From assembly GCA_014871385.1 (NCBI GenBank), contig CM026421.1, forward strand, positions 24,173,383 through 24,237,382: a stretch of 64,000 nucleotides of DNA, written 5' to 3'. The notes under the pieces are model-generated. The model was not told where the DNA came from and ran no database searches. It worked only from the letters and a program-made list of their open reading frames with translations. The stretch's first letter is position 1. Each line of letters begins with the position of its first letter. Shown here piece by piece: positions 33,738 to 44,949 of the stretch. The stretch is from Ceratodon purpureus (lineage: Eukaryota; Streptophyta; Bryopsida; Pseudoditrichales; Ditrichaceae). The position numbers and the translations under genes are program-made.

Positions 33738-36003
33738 CTGATCAGAGCACTGACATAATCAAGACTTTTCTGCGAGTATTCCTTCCAATAGTAGGAAGGA
33801 CGGAGTATAAACTAGTCCTAAGTCGACAATCTTACTCTTCTGATAATCCTGGCTTATTCCCCTTGTAAGTGTTTTGAACCGACTCTGATCCATATTGTAA
33901 CATGTCTCTTATTCAGGTCGTTTTTATCATGATGTAACATGGCTCTTTCACAGGGAATGACTATGTGGAAAGCAATATACCTATCATGAAAACATTGATT
34001 TCCACATTTCGAAGGCATAAACACCACAGCTTCGTGCAGGATAGAAGACTTCTACTAGATTCACAGATGTATTCGTTTCTGTTTGCGAATTGCAGGATAC
34101 AAGACATCTGCCTGTATCACTCTCAAAGCCAGTTTCTCTGACCTCGAGATCATACTACAGTGTCTCAAAACCTAATCTTAATTTGACGTTGATTGGATTA
34201 TACAACAGTATTTCACCGGTACTTGACGGTAAAGTTGGAAGTGTACCTGGCATTGTGGGTCCACACACTCAGGTGCCCCCTCCAACAAATAGATCGTCTT
34301 CAGGTAAACGAACAACCTTTGTTGAGTGCGACAATCAATCCCATGAAGGCATTGCATGTGCACTTGCCCTACGATTTTTCAATTCTGCGGAGACTAGAAC
34401 AAGCAACGTCATATTGATGCTCACAGTAAGTGGAACGTATTAGAAACAGCAGCAAAATACCACCAGTTTCCATCTCTATGCATTATCAATAGGACATGAG
34501 TGAGGTTCTTAATTCCTGAACTAAACGCCAAATGCTTCCTCGACGCATGACTTATGCAACACATTATTAACTTTTAGTAATAATCCTTAGAAACCTAAAA
34601 AGAATTGCAAGACGTACATGTAGAACCTCACGATACGAGGGTAACGCAGGCGTCCTCCCTGCATTGCGCCGTGGATGTATGCATATTGCAAAACCGTCTG
34701 ACATTAATGTCACATTTCATTGATCGAAATCCTTCAACCTGCAAAATAGCAGATTCACAATTGAATTCCACTGAAGCTCGTGCGTGGCCAACATTGATGA
34801 CGAGTGAAAAGAGTGACTACATTACCTACGATCAGCGCCCATCTTCTTGCAACATAAAGCCACAGCGATGGTGAGAATCTCGTGTACCTTCACAGCCTTG
34901 AAAAAACATAGCACCTGTGACGAGATCTTGAACATCGTATGTTGATATGTTTCACGATCATGTAGTTTTCCCCTTCGCCTCCAGTGGAAGGGCTGAAGCG
35001 ATCACGAAGCCCATGTTGATAAAGGACAAAATCGTGGGGTTTGAACTTACTTTGGGCTCTTGGAGAAACCGGTTCGCCCCTCGTAACTTCATGTGAAGCT
35101 AGAGGATGATCGGGCCGGCCGATGAATCTGGTAAGCAAAAATACTCGGATTAAAATACTTGTGATCCGAATAACTTGAAGCACAGAAGTGCAATGTATGA
35201 AGAGGAGAGCAGGACCATTCCATGGTTCTGCATCGTACACTCGTCCATTCTAGGGTCTGATCTAGGCATGGGTGGCGAAAAGTCGGAGTGAGGAAAGGAA
35301 ACCAGCATCCCAACAGAGTCGACCATTTCCTCTCTCCAATCTAATCCTTTCCAAACGGCGCTTCCGCAGTGGCACCTATGCTGTCTAATCTGACATGGCA
35401 AGCAGATTGAGGAAGCTTGCATACTAAATTACCCACATACTTCTTCCCAAGAGGTTTGTGCCCACACCCCTTTGTCTCCCACTTTCAAGGTCCTCCGGAG
35501 CCTAACCTTCAATCTGCTCTCAAGCGACAGCAGACGTGCATCATTGCAGGGTCGAGCTCTTGAATTGGTATCTTTCACTGCTGTAAAAGAAAGCCACCGC
35601 ACGCCGGAAGTGATACCACACTAAAGTAATTATTGTGGATATCTGTGGGATTGGCACAGGTTTGGACCGTGGTTGGTTGTCCTGAAAGCCATGTAGACTG
35701 AAGCCGGTGAGGCTTACCAAGGTCGGCATATATTGATGTAACAGAGATTCAATTCCACAGAAGTCCCAAGTTGTCCATCAATTGCTTTCTTCGAACTTGA
35801 CGACATCCTTCAAAAGAATCGAAATGACTAACTGCGTTCCAAAAATGTGCGCATTGCGTTCAAGCAATGTTTAAAAGGAATCTAGCACAGAACAAAATTA
35901 TCAAAGAATTCACGATTCTAGGGTCATCGCAATACGAAAGGAAAACACTAATCTATAACAATGCAATAACCATGAGACAGAGTGTGGCAGTAGAAAATTA
36001 GGC
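33738..36003. other. Spacer between MIC10 and the RING gene
   Basis: No gene is supported. A 117-codon frame at 34090-34443 has ordinary composition but no motif, no clear splice context and no conserved look, so it is left out. The 5' exon of MIC10 should lie in the first part, and promoters for both neighbours are expected here. Confidence 0.35.
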
Positions 36004-38484
36004 ATGGCAACCCACGTGCCTGGGGCAGACAACCAGAGCAGCACAGATCAGGGCCAGCAAATCTCTGGACCAGAGTCAGAAACATCAGTGTTGAGGCATG
36101 CAGATCTCAACCTCAATATTCCAACTCCAATTCCAAACTATAATCCATATATGCTAATGCAACAAGTGGGGGCACAGAGCTATCCTACATACCCAATTCC
36201 AGACTCTCAACAATCACAATATGACCAGCAAGGTTATGTGCCCAGTGGTATTCACGGAGGGGGTTTGTATACAACACCGCAAGAGTTGCACCACAGTTTC
36301 CAAGGATACCATCCACCTGTGCAAGAGCAAATGCAAGGATTTCCAGAACTTCAGCAGCAGAATTACATGCAACAACCAGAAGGTTATATCCAGAGTAGTC
36401 AGACTGCATTTGAAACTAGGCAACAAGGGCAGATGCAACGAATCTTACCTCGTAGGTTACCACACATGAGGCAGAGAATTAGGAGGCGGAACAGGACAAA
36501 TAGGCCCCATATTTCACACATCAACTCAGTTGCTGCGGATATAGTGTACAACCGCGAACATAGTACTGCTGCTAGCATCACAGGTACTTTATGAGCTCAG
36601 AACTATAATTTCTTTCCAACATAGATTCTCAAGTAACACAGACATCAGAAGCATATTGCAATTCTAAAGCAAATTATGAAATTGAACTTCAAAACCTACC
36701 CTAAGGGAAAAGTGCGTCGTCCTAAGTCAAGCAATTGATCCGAAATTAACTTGGGCATGTAACTACTCTCACTCCCACAAACTGATTATTGACTGTACTC
36801 TGGTTCAATTTATTTCCAGGGTCCGTGACAAGTGGACCCGTGCAAACTCCTGTGGAATTTGAAGGGAGTCAAGAGAGGCTGGCTCGATTAACTTCTGCAG
36901 TAACAGCAATAGAAGAATCATCAGTCATCGGAGAGAATTTTGAGTGCAACATTTGTTTTCAGAAAGCAAACGAAGCAGTGGTTACATGTTGTGGTCATCT
37001 TTTCTGTTGGCCATGCCTATACAGATGGTTGCATGTGCATTCCTACCATAAAGAGTGTCCAGTCTGCAAAGGGTCCATAGCTGAGTACAGCATTACACCA
37101 ATTTATGGACGTGAAAATGCCCTAGCTTCGGCCAGAATGCAGGGGGCATTGGGGTCCGAAAGGATACCCCCACGCCCTGCTGCGAGAAGGATAGAGAGCG
37201 CAAGGCAAGTGAGGGAGAGGGAAGAGCGTGAACGCGAACGGGAAATTAGGGAAGCAGAAGCCAGGGAAAGCACTAACCAAGTGACAGAAATTGAGCAAGT
37301 AGCCACAGAAATTGACGAAGAAGGTGAGCCACGCGCACCTGGTGCCGAAGCCCCAACTTCCGAGATCACACTCCAATCAGGGGAAGGAAATTTAGAGGAA
37401 GGTGCAGAAACTGCAACCAGATTGCAAGACCGGGTGCATGAGGTGAATGAGTTGGATAGGGAGACAGGCGAACTGATTGAACACTCACATAGCAGCTACT
37501 TGCAACGAAGACTAGCTTTCAGACGGGAACAACTCCGGCAAGCTCTGGCGAACTCTCGGTATAGTGCTGCTGCAAATCAAATTCCAGAGGCAAGAGGTGG
37601 AGATAGACAACAAATGCTGGCAGCCTCTGCACTTCTGTCACAAGAGTGGGAAAATATAATTAACGGCAATGGTCTTGTTGTAGATCCTACACAGGTAACG
37701 CTAAGCAAATGCGGGGGTGTCAGTTTACAAATGGTTTCAAGCACTTTGATTATGAAAGGATCCTATCTAAAAGAACTACTGTAGCAGATTTCAGAGGATC
37801 TTGAACTCGGGTTCACTTAGTAACAATTGTGTGATTCTTACTCAAACTGATGTTGTTGTCCAGGCTGCAACATGGTTAGCATCAATGCATGCAAGGCTAG
37901 CAAGCATGGAGGAAAATGCGGAACCCAACTCTAATGATGCACAACAAAGGAGGCAGATGATAGCTTCAGCTGTCTCTCAACTTTCTCAACAACCACAGGA
38001 CGACTCCATTGGCCGCTTGGCAGTTCATCCCTCCCATGTGTCGGACTGGATCACAACTATGCGCACCCGTCTTAATAATATTGAACAAATTATGCAGAAC
38101 TTGGAGCGTCCTATCGGAGGGAGTCATTTGCCACAGTCAACCATCACATCAGATGCAGGGAACCCTTATTCACTCGAGGTCGATGATGCTGATGACACGA
38201 ATCCTGGTACATTTCTTGCTGAACTAAATGCTACAGCAACACCGCAGGAAACCGCCTCTGGTTCTGAGCAAAATCCAAATCATGATGCGGGACAAAATGC
38301 CTCTGAGGTAAACGAGAGAAGGTCTGAGAGGATTGTACCTGAGGCTCAGACGGTTAGAAGGTCGAGAAGGAGGAGGGAGCATGGTGAAGAGCCTTCACGT
38401 GTGGTTACTCAAGAGGAAGGAACAGAGGCACCCCATGAGGACCAGTTGCCATTGACCCGCAAACGGAGAAGGCGCTTGGATTGA
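36004..38484 (+). CDS. RING-type E3 ubiquitin ligase candidate, 691 residues
   Basis: The three exons are 36004-36583, 36820-37694 and 37864-38484, with GT-AG edges and matching phase. The N-terminal 190 residues are Gln/Pro/Tyr-rich and disordered-looking, ending in an Arg-rich patch (RQRIRRRNRTNRP). The RING lies just before residue 300: CNICFQKANEAVVTCCGHLFC, then WPCLYRWLHVHSYHKECPVCK. This is a C3HC4 site of the RMA/RNF5/RNF185 type. Unlike those membrane-anchored ligases of about 200-250 residues, this protein has no C-terminal membrane helix. Instead it has an Arg/Glu-rich helical stretch and a long acidic, then basic, tail ending TRKRRRRLD. It is likely nuclear or cytosolic; substrates are unknown. 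Confidence 0.85.
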
Positions 38485-38870
38485 TGTTTTGGTCATCTTG
38501 AAATCCCCAAACTGACTAACTCCCAAAGTCTCATTCATGTACCACACAGATCCGAGAGACCTTCATAATCCTCAGTATGATCAAGATGAGAACATTGAAG
38601 GATTCACAACTCACCTGTGCGGATTAACAAAATAAGAATCTGTCAGCAGTCTTCCATGTGAGGAGCGCAGGAGGTAAAATTGAGTGTACTAAAGTACTGG
38701 TGAAAATACTCATACTTGAGACCTTCAGCAGATGCTGTGATTTTGTAGACCTGCTCCAACAGCTAAAATGCCAATCTCGATCTCTGCAACCTATCATTCA
38801 CTCAAAACTAATCTGCCAAGTTTCAGCAAATATATCGACAAAAGTGGTAGTCATTGTTTACTCGGGAGCT
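38485..38870. other. 3' flank of the RING gene
   Basis: I see no gene here; it holds the likely 3' UTR of the RING gene and spacer up to the tRNA. Confidence 0.4.
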
Positions 38871-38942
38871 TCCGTTGCCGGGACTCGAACCCGGGTCGCT
38901 CGGGTGAGAGCCGAGTATCCTAACCATCTAGACTACAACGGA
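38871..38942 (-). tRNA. tRNA-Glu(CTC): tRNA-Glu (anticodon CTC)
   Basis: Read on the minus strand, the 72-nt sequence starts TCCGTTG and ends CAACGGA, a perfect 7-bp acceptor stem. The anticodon arm is CTCGG/CCGAG with loop CTCTCAC, giving anticodon CTC. The T arm CCGGGTTCGAGTCCCGG is canonical, including the B box GGTTCGAGTCC. No intron. Confidence 0.97.
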
Positions 38943-39505
38943 TAGCAGAGAATATTCTGAATGTAGATTCGAATGTTCTCTGCCAGATGGGAAAAACAGG
39001 TCGTATATCGTGTATATACTAGTAAACTGAAAGTATGCCTGAGGAAAAAGCCTTTCCGGAGTGAATATTTTCAGGAATCAAGATTGGGTCTTATCCCCAC
39101 CAGAGGTAAACAAATAGAACAACTCTTCAGAGAAAGTTCTACTAGAAGATGACTTGTTGACAGCGGCGCTTCAAACATCACCTGATCGACATAGGACCTT
39201 TCTGGGGGAGAACACCATCTGCCTGCAGTTCACAACTTTACAATGGCTTGTTGGTCATTAGTGATTCATAATGGACACAGAGTAGACGCAAATGTGCGAT
39301 CATATTAAATAATGCCGAATTATAGTACAGCTCTATACTTGTGGCTCCAAAAAGTCATACAAAATGCTCAATCTCAGTTGCAAATCTGTCACCGTCTACA
39401 TCTGTATCTGTTTAGGAGCAATTAAAAGATCTCCGAACTTGTGGGATCCAAAGAATGGTTGCACTCAAAGAAGAATAAAAAGATGAACAAAATAATGTTC
39501 TAATC
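38943..39505. other. Spacer between tRNA-Glu and the Kazal gene
   Basis: I see no gene; the right part is the 3' UTR of the minus-strand Kazal gene. Confidence 0.4.
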
Positions 39506-40746
39506 CTAAACCAAACCCAATACAATCAGCAGACCTGCGACCACAAGCCAGAGAATGTGAACCAACTGTAAAGATTGAGCAGCGCGCAGTGCTGTGGTTG
39601 AGCCAACATTTGTATCCAGCTCCCATAGATTGCAGTATCCATCATGAGCTACTTCCACTCCTGCACACTTTGCATCGGCAACTCCACACCTGTACAGATT
39701 AACGTGAATATAAAGTGTTAAAAGATGCCAAATCATAAAGTAGCAATTTATCCAAGAAAGTAAACAAGTCGAGATATAATCGGCTTCATCATGTAGCAGA
39801 GATGAAAGGTGGAATCTAGAACTTACCAATATGTGACCTTATCTGTCCCACAAACCCTGCAGAGGAATACAGAAAGATATCGCACACTTCAGAACGACCT
39901 CATGTCTCATTAAGAGTCGAAACGTTTTTTCACAAAACATCTATCGATGATGGATCAGCTCAAATGCATCAACTCAGCGATCACTTCCCTCTAAAACAAA
40001 CAGAGCATAGGTGAAGAAAATATATACTCACGGATCAGCTCTGAAGCATTTCACAGGGCACGACACCGGCTTCTCTATCTGACGAACGCTAGGCCCTGGC
40101 TCGTCAGATACTATCCTCTGCTTCAAGTGTCCCCTCGGCCATGCCTGCACTCACACCATAGCACCTAACTTAAAACTTGAAATGAAACCCTAGTAACTTC
40201 CAACACAAGAAGAACGACACAGACGTGGAAGAACACAACAACTCCCTATTACCACCACTTCCCTCAACAGCCTAAAGCTTAAACTGTCAGAACTCATCAA
40301 AAGCAGATCTCCATTAAAAAATCAGCATATCCATAGACGCAAATTACAAAACCAGACACACATAGCCGCATACAATTCACCACATAATCAGAAATTCAAA
40401 ATAACACAAACCCCAACTCTCACCATAAACCATACAAACCCTTAGCCGATAGCAACAGCCCGATAACCGAAATTACTGCCAAATCTCACAAGACAATCAG
40501 AATAGCGCTCCTCACAATACACAACCACATCTCGCATTACTTCAACCGCTTCCAAAAAAGACGCATCGAGGTTAAGACTCATACCTCAGCGGCAGAATCG
40601 CAAGGCGATGCATGACGCAAACCTAAACCCGGCATCTCCACTCCCGCAACAGAAGCCTCGTCCGTCGCAGCACAATTCATAAACAAGAACACGAACAGAG
40701 AGAGGAAAAGGAAACCGAGACAACGATGCCTCCACCCCGGCGCCAT
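39506..40746 (-). CDS. Plant Kazal-type protease-inhibitor-like protein with signal peptide and C-terminal membrane/GPI segment
   Basis: The minus-strand exons are 40746-40585, 40144-40032, 39856-39827 and 39689-39506 (GT-AG, matching phase), giving 162 residues. The N terminus (MAPGWRHRCLGFLFLSLFVF) is a signal peptide. The Kazal-like domain reads CPVKCFRADPVCGTDKVTYW followed by CGVADAKCAGVEVAHDGYC, which matches the plant Kazal inhibitor family. The C terminus is a hydrophobic helix (LQLVHILWLVVAGLLIVLGLV) that could be a membrane anchor or GPI signal. The third exon is only 30 nt. An in-frame ATG upstream at 40881 would add 45 residues and bury the signal peptide, so 40746 is preferred. 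Likely secreted or cell-surface; the target protease is unknown. Confidence 0.85.
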
Positions 40747-41412
40747 ACCGAAGCCCTCCGACCAAGGACGCCAACCATTGCCAGAGACTCTCCCAGCGTT
40801 TCCCTCCCGCGCACTCTCAATCAGGTTGTGAAAACACCTTGAGTGCCTCCGCATAAACCTGTTCTCCAAGAGTTTCACCACTTCTTTGGTTCAACGAACA
40901 AATCTCTCCTGTGATCTACATGCACCATCGCCATCGCCTTCGCCGGAGTCCGTCTCTTTGCTTACAAACTAACGCAGCGTCGATGATAACTAAGCTGCAC
41001 AAGTTGAAGAACTCCGCGTTGTTCAGTTCGAGGCTTGTTTAAAGGATGCGTATCCAAAGGCGTCACAGAACCTCAGACTGTCCATTATCTACCACAAGGG
41101 AATACTTTCATATTGGCATCTGTAAATCGAATAGATAGTTTGGTAAGATCTAGATGAATATGAGTAAGGTGACGGTTTTTGATGTTCTCCTTTCGATTAG
41201 ACTGATAGCTTTCTCAGCGCCGTCATTGAGACTTGTGTCATTAAGAGCTTAACTATCCGTCGTATTACCTGAAACAGACAGTGCTGTGCTATAATTAGAC
41301 CTCATGACGACGTATTTTTATAATAATTCTGTAACTCCCACGAAGCATCCGGGTATAAGATTGTGCGGTTCTGGTACCCTGAGTCCGGGTGTCGGTCAAG
41401 CACATGTCCGGC
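40747..41412. other. Spacer between the Kazal gene and tRNA-Pro
   Basis: It holds the Kazal gene's leader and promoter on the minus strand. I see no further gene. Confidence 0.4.
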
Positions 41413-41484
41413 GGGTATCTGGTCTAGTGGTATGATTCTTGCTTAGGGTGCAAGAGGTCGGGAGTTCGATTCTCCCGATACCCC
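41413..41484 (+). tRNA. tRNA-Pro(AGG): tRNA-Pro (anticodon AGG)
   Basis: The sequence starts GGGTATC and closes GATACCC plus discriminator C. The anticodon arm is CTTGC/GCAAG with loop TTAGGGT, giving anticodon AGG. The T arm is CGGGAGTTCGATTCTCCCG. A T run (41485-41488) follows, as expected for a polymerase III terminator. No intron. Confidence 0.97.
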
Positions 41485-42870
41485 TTTTCAAAAAACTTCT
41501 TTTAGTCTAAAATTAAGTAATTAATCATATTTTTTATTTTATCTTTCTTAAAATATGATTTTAGATGGATAATACTCAAAGAAGTGTATAAAAGCACTAC
41601 AAAAATGATTGTTCATTGAAATACATAGATTGATGATGCCTTTCCATATTAGACTATTGAATCCTCTTCATTCAAATTTTTTTTTCATCAATTTTGTGTT
41701 TTTAATACATGTCATTTACAAATCGCAACTAATTCTTTTACAACCAAATTTTTTTGTAATCCCACTTAATATATTTTTTAGTTTTTCCAAGATAAACCAT
41801 CTCAAAACTCAGTTAGTTCATATATTGTAGTATTGCACTATAGATGTAATGCTTCTATTTCCTTCTACAATGTGAAATCTATTTTTTATAACATTTGTTT
41901 TCATGAGTGAGAAAAAATTGCTTAGAATTTGATTTTATTTATTTCTATTTCATTCCTAAGATTTGTAAAATTTAACATTACAACAAATGACATTATTTAT
42001 AACAGGTATTACAAGAAAGACCTAACACATTTTTTCATTAATATACAATATCTAATTATAGATTTCTTTATTATTCGTTTTACCATGAACATCTTCACAT
42101 TTTAATTCCCTTAGATTTACAAAATATTTAATGATTTTGGTACATCTATGCAAATTATTTGTTTTAATATATATTCTTATCTTTTTACTTTGAATAAATT
42201 TGGAAACACTTAAATACTTCAATCTAGCTTTATATACATTTTTTCACACATTCATGAATTATTCTATTTCCACTACAAAAAATCACATACCACACGCTAC
42301 ATAGTTACTTCAATCCAACTACCAATATCCACTACATCTAACCTTTCCCACAACAAGACAACATTCTTCCAAATCTCCCTCATTGACAAGAAACTATCAT
42401 CCCCTCTCATCCATAACTCCTAAACCAGAAGTCCAGAGGTTTCACTACTGAGGTTACCTCAGTGTTATGTACTCAAAGGTCAAAAAAAACTTGACTACTC
42501 TTGTGATTCAAAGAGAGCTCCAAGAGAGGTGAATATGATTAGGGTTACAAAGTGTGTCCTCGCTTTATATACCCGCACCCCGATTTAATGAGAAAGGCAA
42601 GATATACAATATTACATGGATGGCATAGTCGACCCTATGGATGGAAGTCGGAGAGTAGGGACAGTCCTCCTTCGCTGCCAGACAGCGAGAGGCAAGTCCC
42701 ACTTGGCGGACAGTTTATGAGTCCAACAGGCAGCCCAGCGAGTAAAGAAGAAAGGAGACTATCAAGCTTGCGCTGGCGATGGCTGCATGGATCCACGTTA
42801 CGCTCCGGACACTGTCCAAATGCAACCATGTGCTGGACACTCCCAACATCAATGGAGCTTCTAGCACTAC
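41485..42870. other. Very AT-rich spacer upstream of ELIP
   Basis: From 41500 to 42400 the sequence is strongly AT-rich with no gene. From 42430 onward it becomes GC-richer and should include the distal promoter of the ELIP gene; a 130-codon frame at 42552-42944 overlaps that promoter and has no protein-like features. Confidence 0.45.
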
Positions 42871-43042
42871 CACTATATAGCACTTCACCTCCTCATTCTG
42901 CATCATCGAATCATCAATCCAACATCCTTGTGCACATTGATTAATTCTAAGCTCTGTGAATATTGTATTTCTGATCAGTTTGTAGTTAGAAGTTTGAGAT
43001 TTTGTGGAGTGATTGTTGTTGGAGATAGTACAGTAGAGAGAT
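42871..43042 (+). promoter_or_regulatory. ELIP core promoter and leader with TATA box
   Basis: CTATATAG at 42873-42880 lies about 165 bp before the ATG at 43043, a normal place for a plant TATA box with a leader of about 130 bp. An ACGT core (CCACGTTA, near 42796) sits upstream, the kind of element used by light- or ABA-responsive bZIP factors; that link is inference. Confidence 0.55.
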
Positions 43043-43850
43043 ATGGCAGCCATGGTGGTGTCTCAGGTTGCGTGTGCCAAGCTTGGAGGCCTCCAAGCCT
43101 TGCCCATCCAGTCCAGGTTTAACAAGTTGGGTGGAGCTCGACTCGCCACCACGCCCAGGCTCATGACCTCCCTCGCTGGAAGGGTGCGTTGCGACGCCGG
43201 CAAGGGTGAGGGTCCTCTGGCCGATGCCAAGGCCGTGGTGGACAAGCAGACTAAGACTACCATCACCAAGGACGACATTCTGCGCAACCAGGAGACCAAC
43301 GAGTCCGAGAAGAAGTCAGTGTTCGGCACGGAGCCCACATCCGGGTCCTTCTACCCGCGCCCGGAGGTGGAGAGGAGGCCGGAGACCGGCAGCAAGAACT
43401 TCTTCAGCGTGTTCGCGTTCGATGGCGCCGCACCCGAGACCATCAACTGCCGACTGGTGAGTGTTACTGCTATGGTGACTTTGTACTTGTTCATTGTGCC
43501 TCGTTTCATATGTTCAGTGGCGTTGGTTGAACCCTAACTCTCTGCTCATGTTTATGCAGGCAATGTTGGGTTTCGTGTGGGCAGTAGTGGTGGAGAGGAT
43601 GACAGGCCAGACCGTCTTTGAGCAAGTCACCAATGCCGGTCAGCCGGGTCTGTTCTACTTTTTGGGAGCAGTGCAGTTGTTCACATACGCATCGCTGGTG
43701 CCGATCATGAGCGGCGAGTCGACAGATGCGCGCAGCTTCGGGCCCTTCACAGCCAGGGCGGAGCGATGGAACGGGCGGATTGCGATGCTGGGGTTCCTGG
43801 GTCTGGTGATAACGGAGGCGTTCACCCACTCTGCTGTCTTCGGCATGTAA
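43043..43850 (+). CDS. ELIP: Early light-inducible protein (ELIP)
   Basis: ELIPs are thylakoid proteins of the light-harvesting superfamily that accumulate under high light or desiccation and are thought to bind free chlorophyll and protect photosystems. The exons are 43043-43456 and 43560-43850, giving 234 residues. The first about 50 are a plastid transit peptide (MAAMVVSQVACAKLGG). A charged stroma-side stretch follows, then helix I with the chlorophyll-binding motif ETINCRLAMLGF, helix II (FYFLGAVQLFTYASLVPIM), and helix III with ERWNGRIAMLGF. Coding GC is clearly higher than in the flanks. Strongly light-dependent transcription is known for the family. The gene looks intact; neighbouring ELIP copies, common in mosses, are not present in the window. 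Confidence 0.95.
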
Positions 43851-44949
43851 ACATTTCACCAATCAGTTGACATTTCTGGGATCGATCGTGTCTAAGTTAA
43901 GCGCACGCCTGTTACAATTACACTGCGAGTTTTAGATCTGTATATAGCATGAGCAGAGTGAACAGCGATGGAGCGGAATATGCTTCTTTCCGTTTCTTTC
44001 TATTGACCATCTGTACAAATTCTACTTGAGATAAAATCAAGTGTGTATTGCGAAATATTATTCTGTGCTTTTTCACATCTCCTTGGTACTATCTCCTCCG
44101 TGTTCTAATAACTAGGGTGTAGTTGAAATGCTGGTATCGTTATATATCCGTGAAGAATGATTGCGTATGCTTCACAAACATTCAATTTATGTGAATGGTT
44201 CGAAGTAATTTGCCACTTTACACGTTGTACTAAAAGGCTTTTAATTTCCAACCTGATACTAATTCAAACTCCGAAGCTCCTTTCCTTCTTCTTGAACCTA
44301 CACTTCATGAAAAAATGGAACCACTATTGGTTTCGCAAAATGCTAGTCTCCACCATAAAAACGTGACACTATCTGCTAGTCTGTTGCACAGATTTGCAGT
44401 GTTCAATAACATATCTATTTCGAAGCAAATACTTCGGTTTTCAGACGCGAAGCATGCTGTACACTGACGACATACATTTTGAAGTAATTCTTTCGAATAA
44501 CTCTCTGAGAAACGTCTGCACGTTAGATGCAGGTACCAATCCTCGGTGACAAGAGCTCGAAACACACGTCAAAAATTAATCTGAAGTCTACAAAACATCT
44601 TCAAAGGAAAAATAACCTTGTCGAGAAATTGCAAACTTTTCTCACCAAATCAATAAGCATTTACCCAATCTCGAAAGGATTCTGCAGCAAAGCAGACAAA
44701 CTACTTGCAAGTGGTCGTCACGCGGCGGCAGCGGCGGGAAATATTCTCAACGCCGTGTACCGATTGTCAGGGTTTATGGTCTGGGATCTAGAAGGCATAT
44801 AGATTTTACTTTTAGGGTTTCGGCATCAGTGAAACAGAGCACCAAAAGGACTACTGTGGGTGTCTTTCGTTTTCTCGTCAAATCACAGAAGACTGTTTCT
44901 CTCTGATTTTGTCGTCTTTGATGGCATCTATGGTGTCAGAATTGCTTGG
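43851..44949. other. Spacer and DUS1 promoter with an E2F-like site
   Basis: No gene is supported; frames at 44157-44366 and 44527-44802 lack any feature. GGCGGGAAA at 44733-44741 is a reverse-orientation E2F-like site in the probable DUS1 promoter. Confidence 0.4.

Noticed and set aside
34090-34443. 117-codon plus-strand frame
   Set aside because: No motif, no clear neighbours or splice signals; not enough to call a gene.
42552-42944. 130-codon frame upstream of ELIP
   Set aside because: It spans the TATA box and leader of ELIP and has no protein-like pattern.
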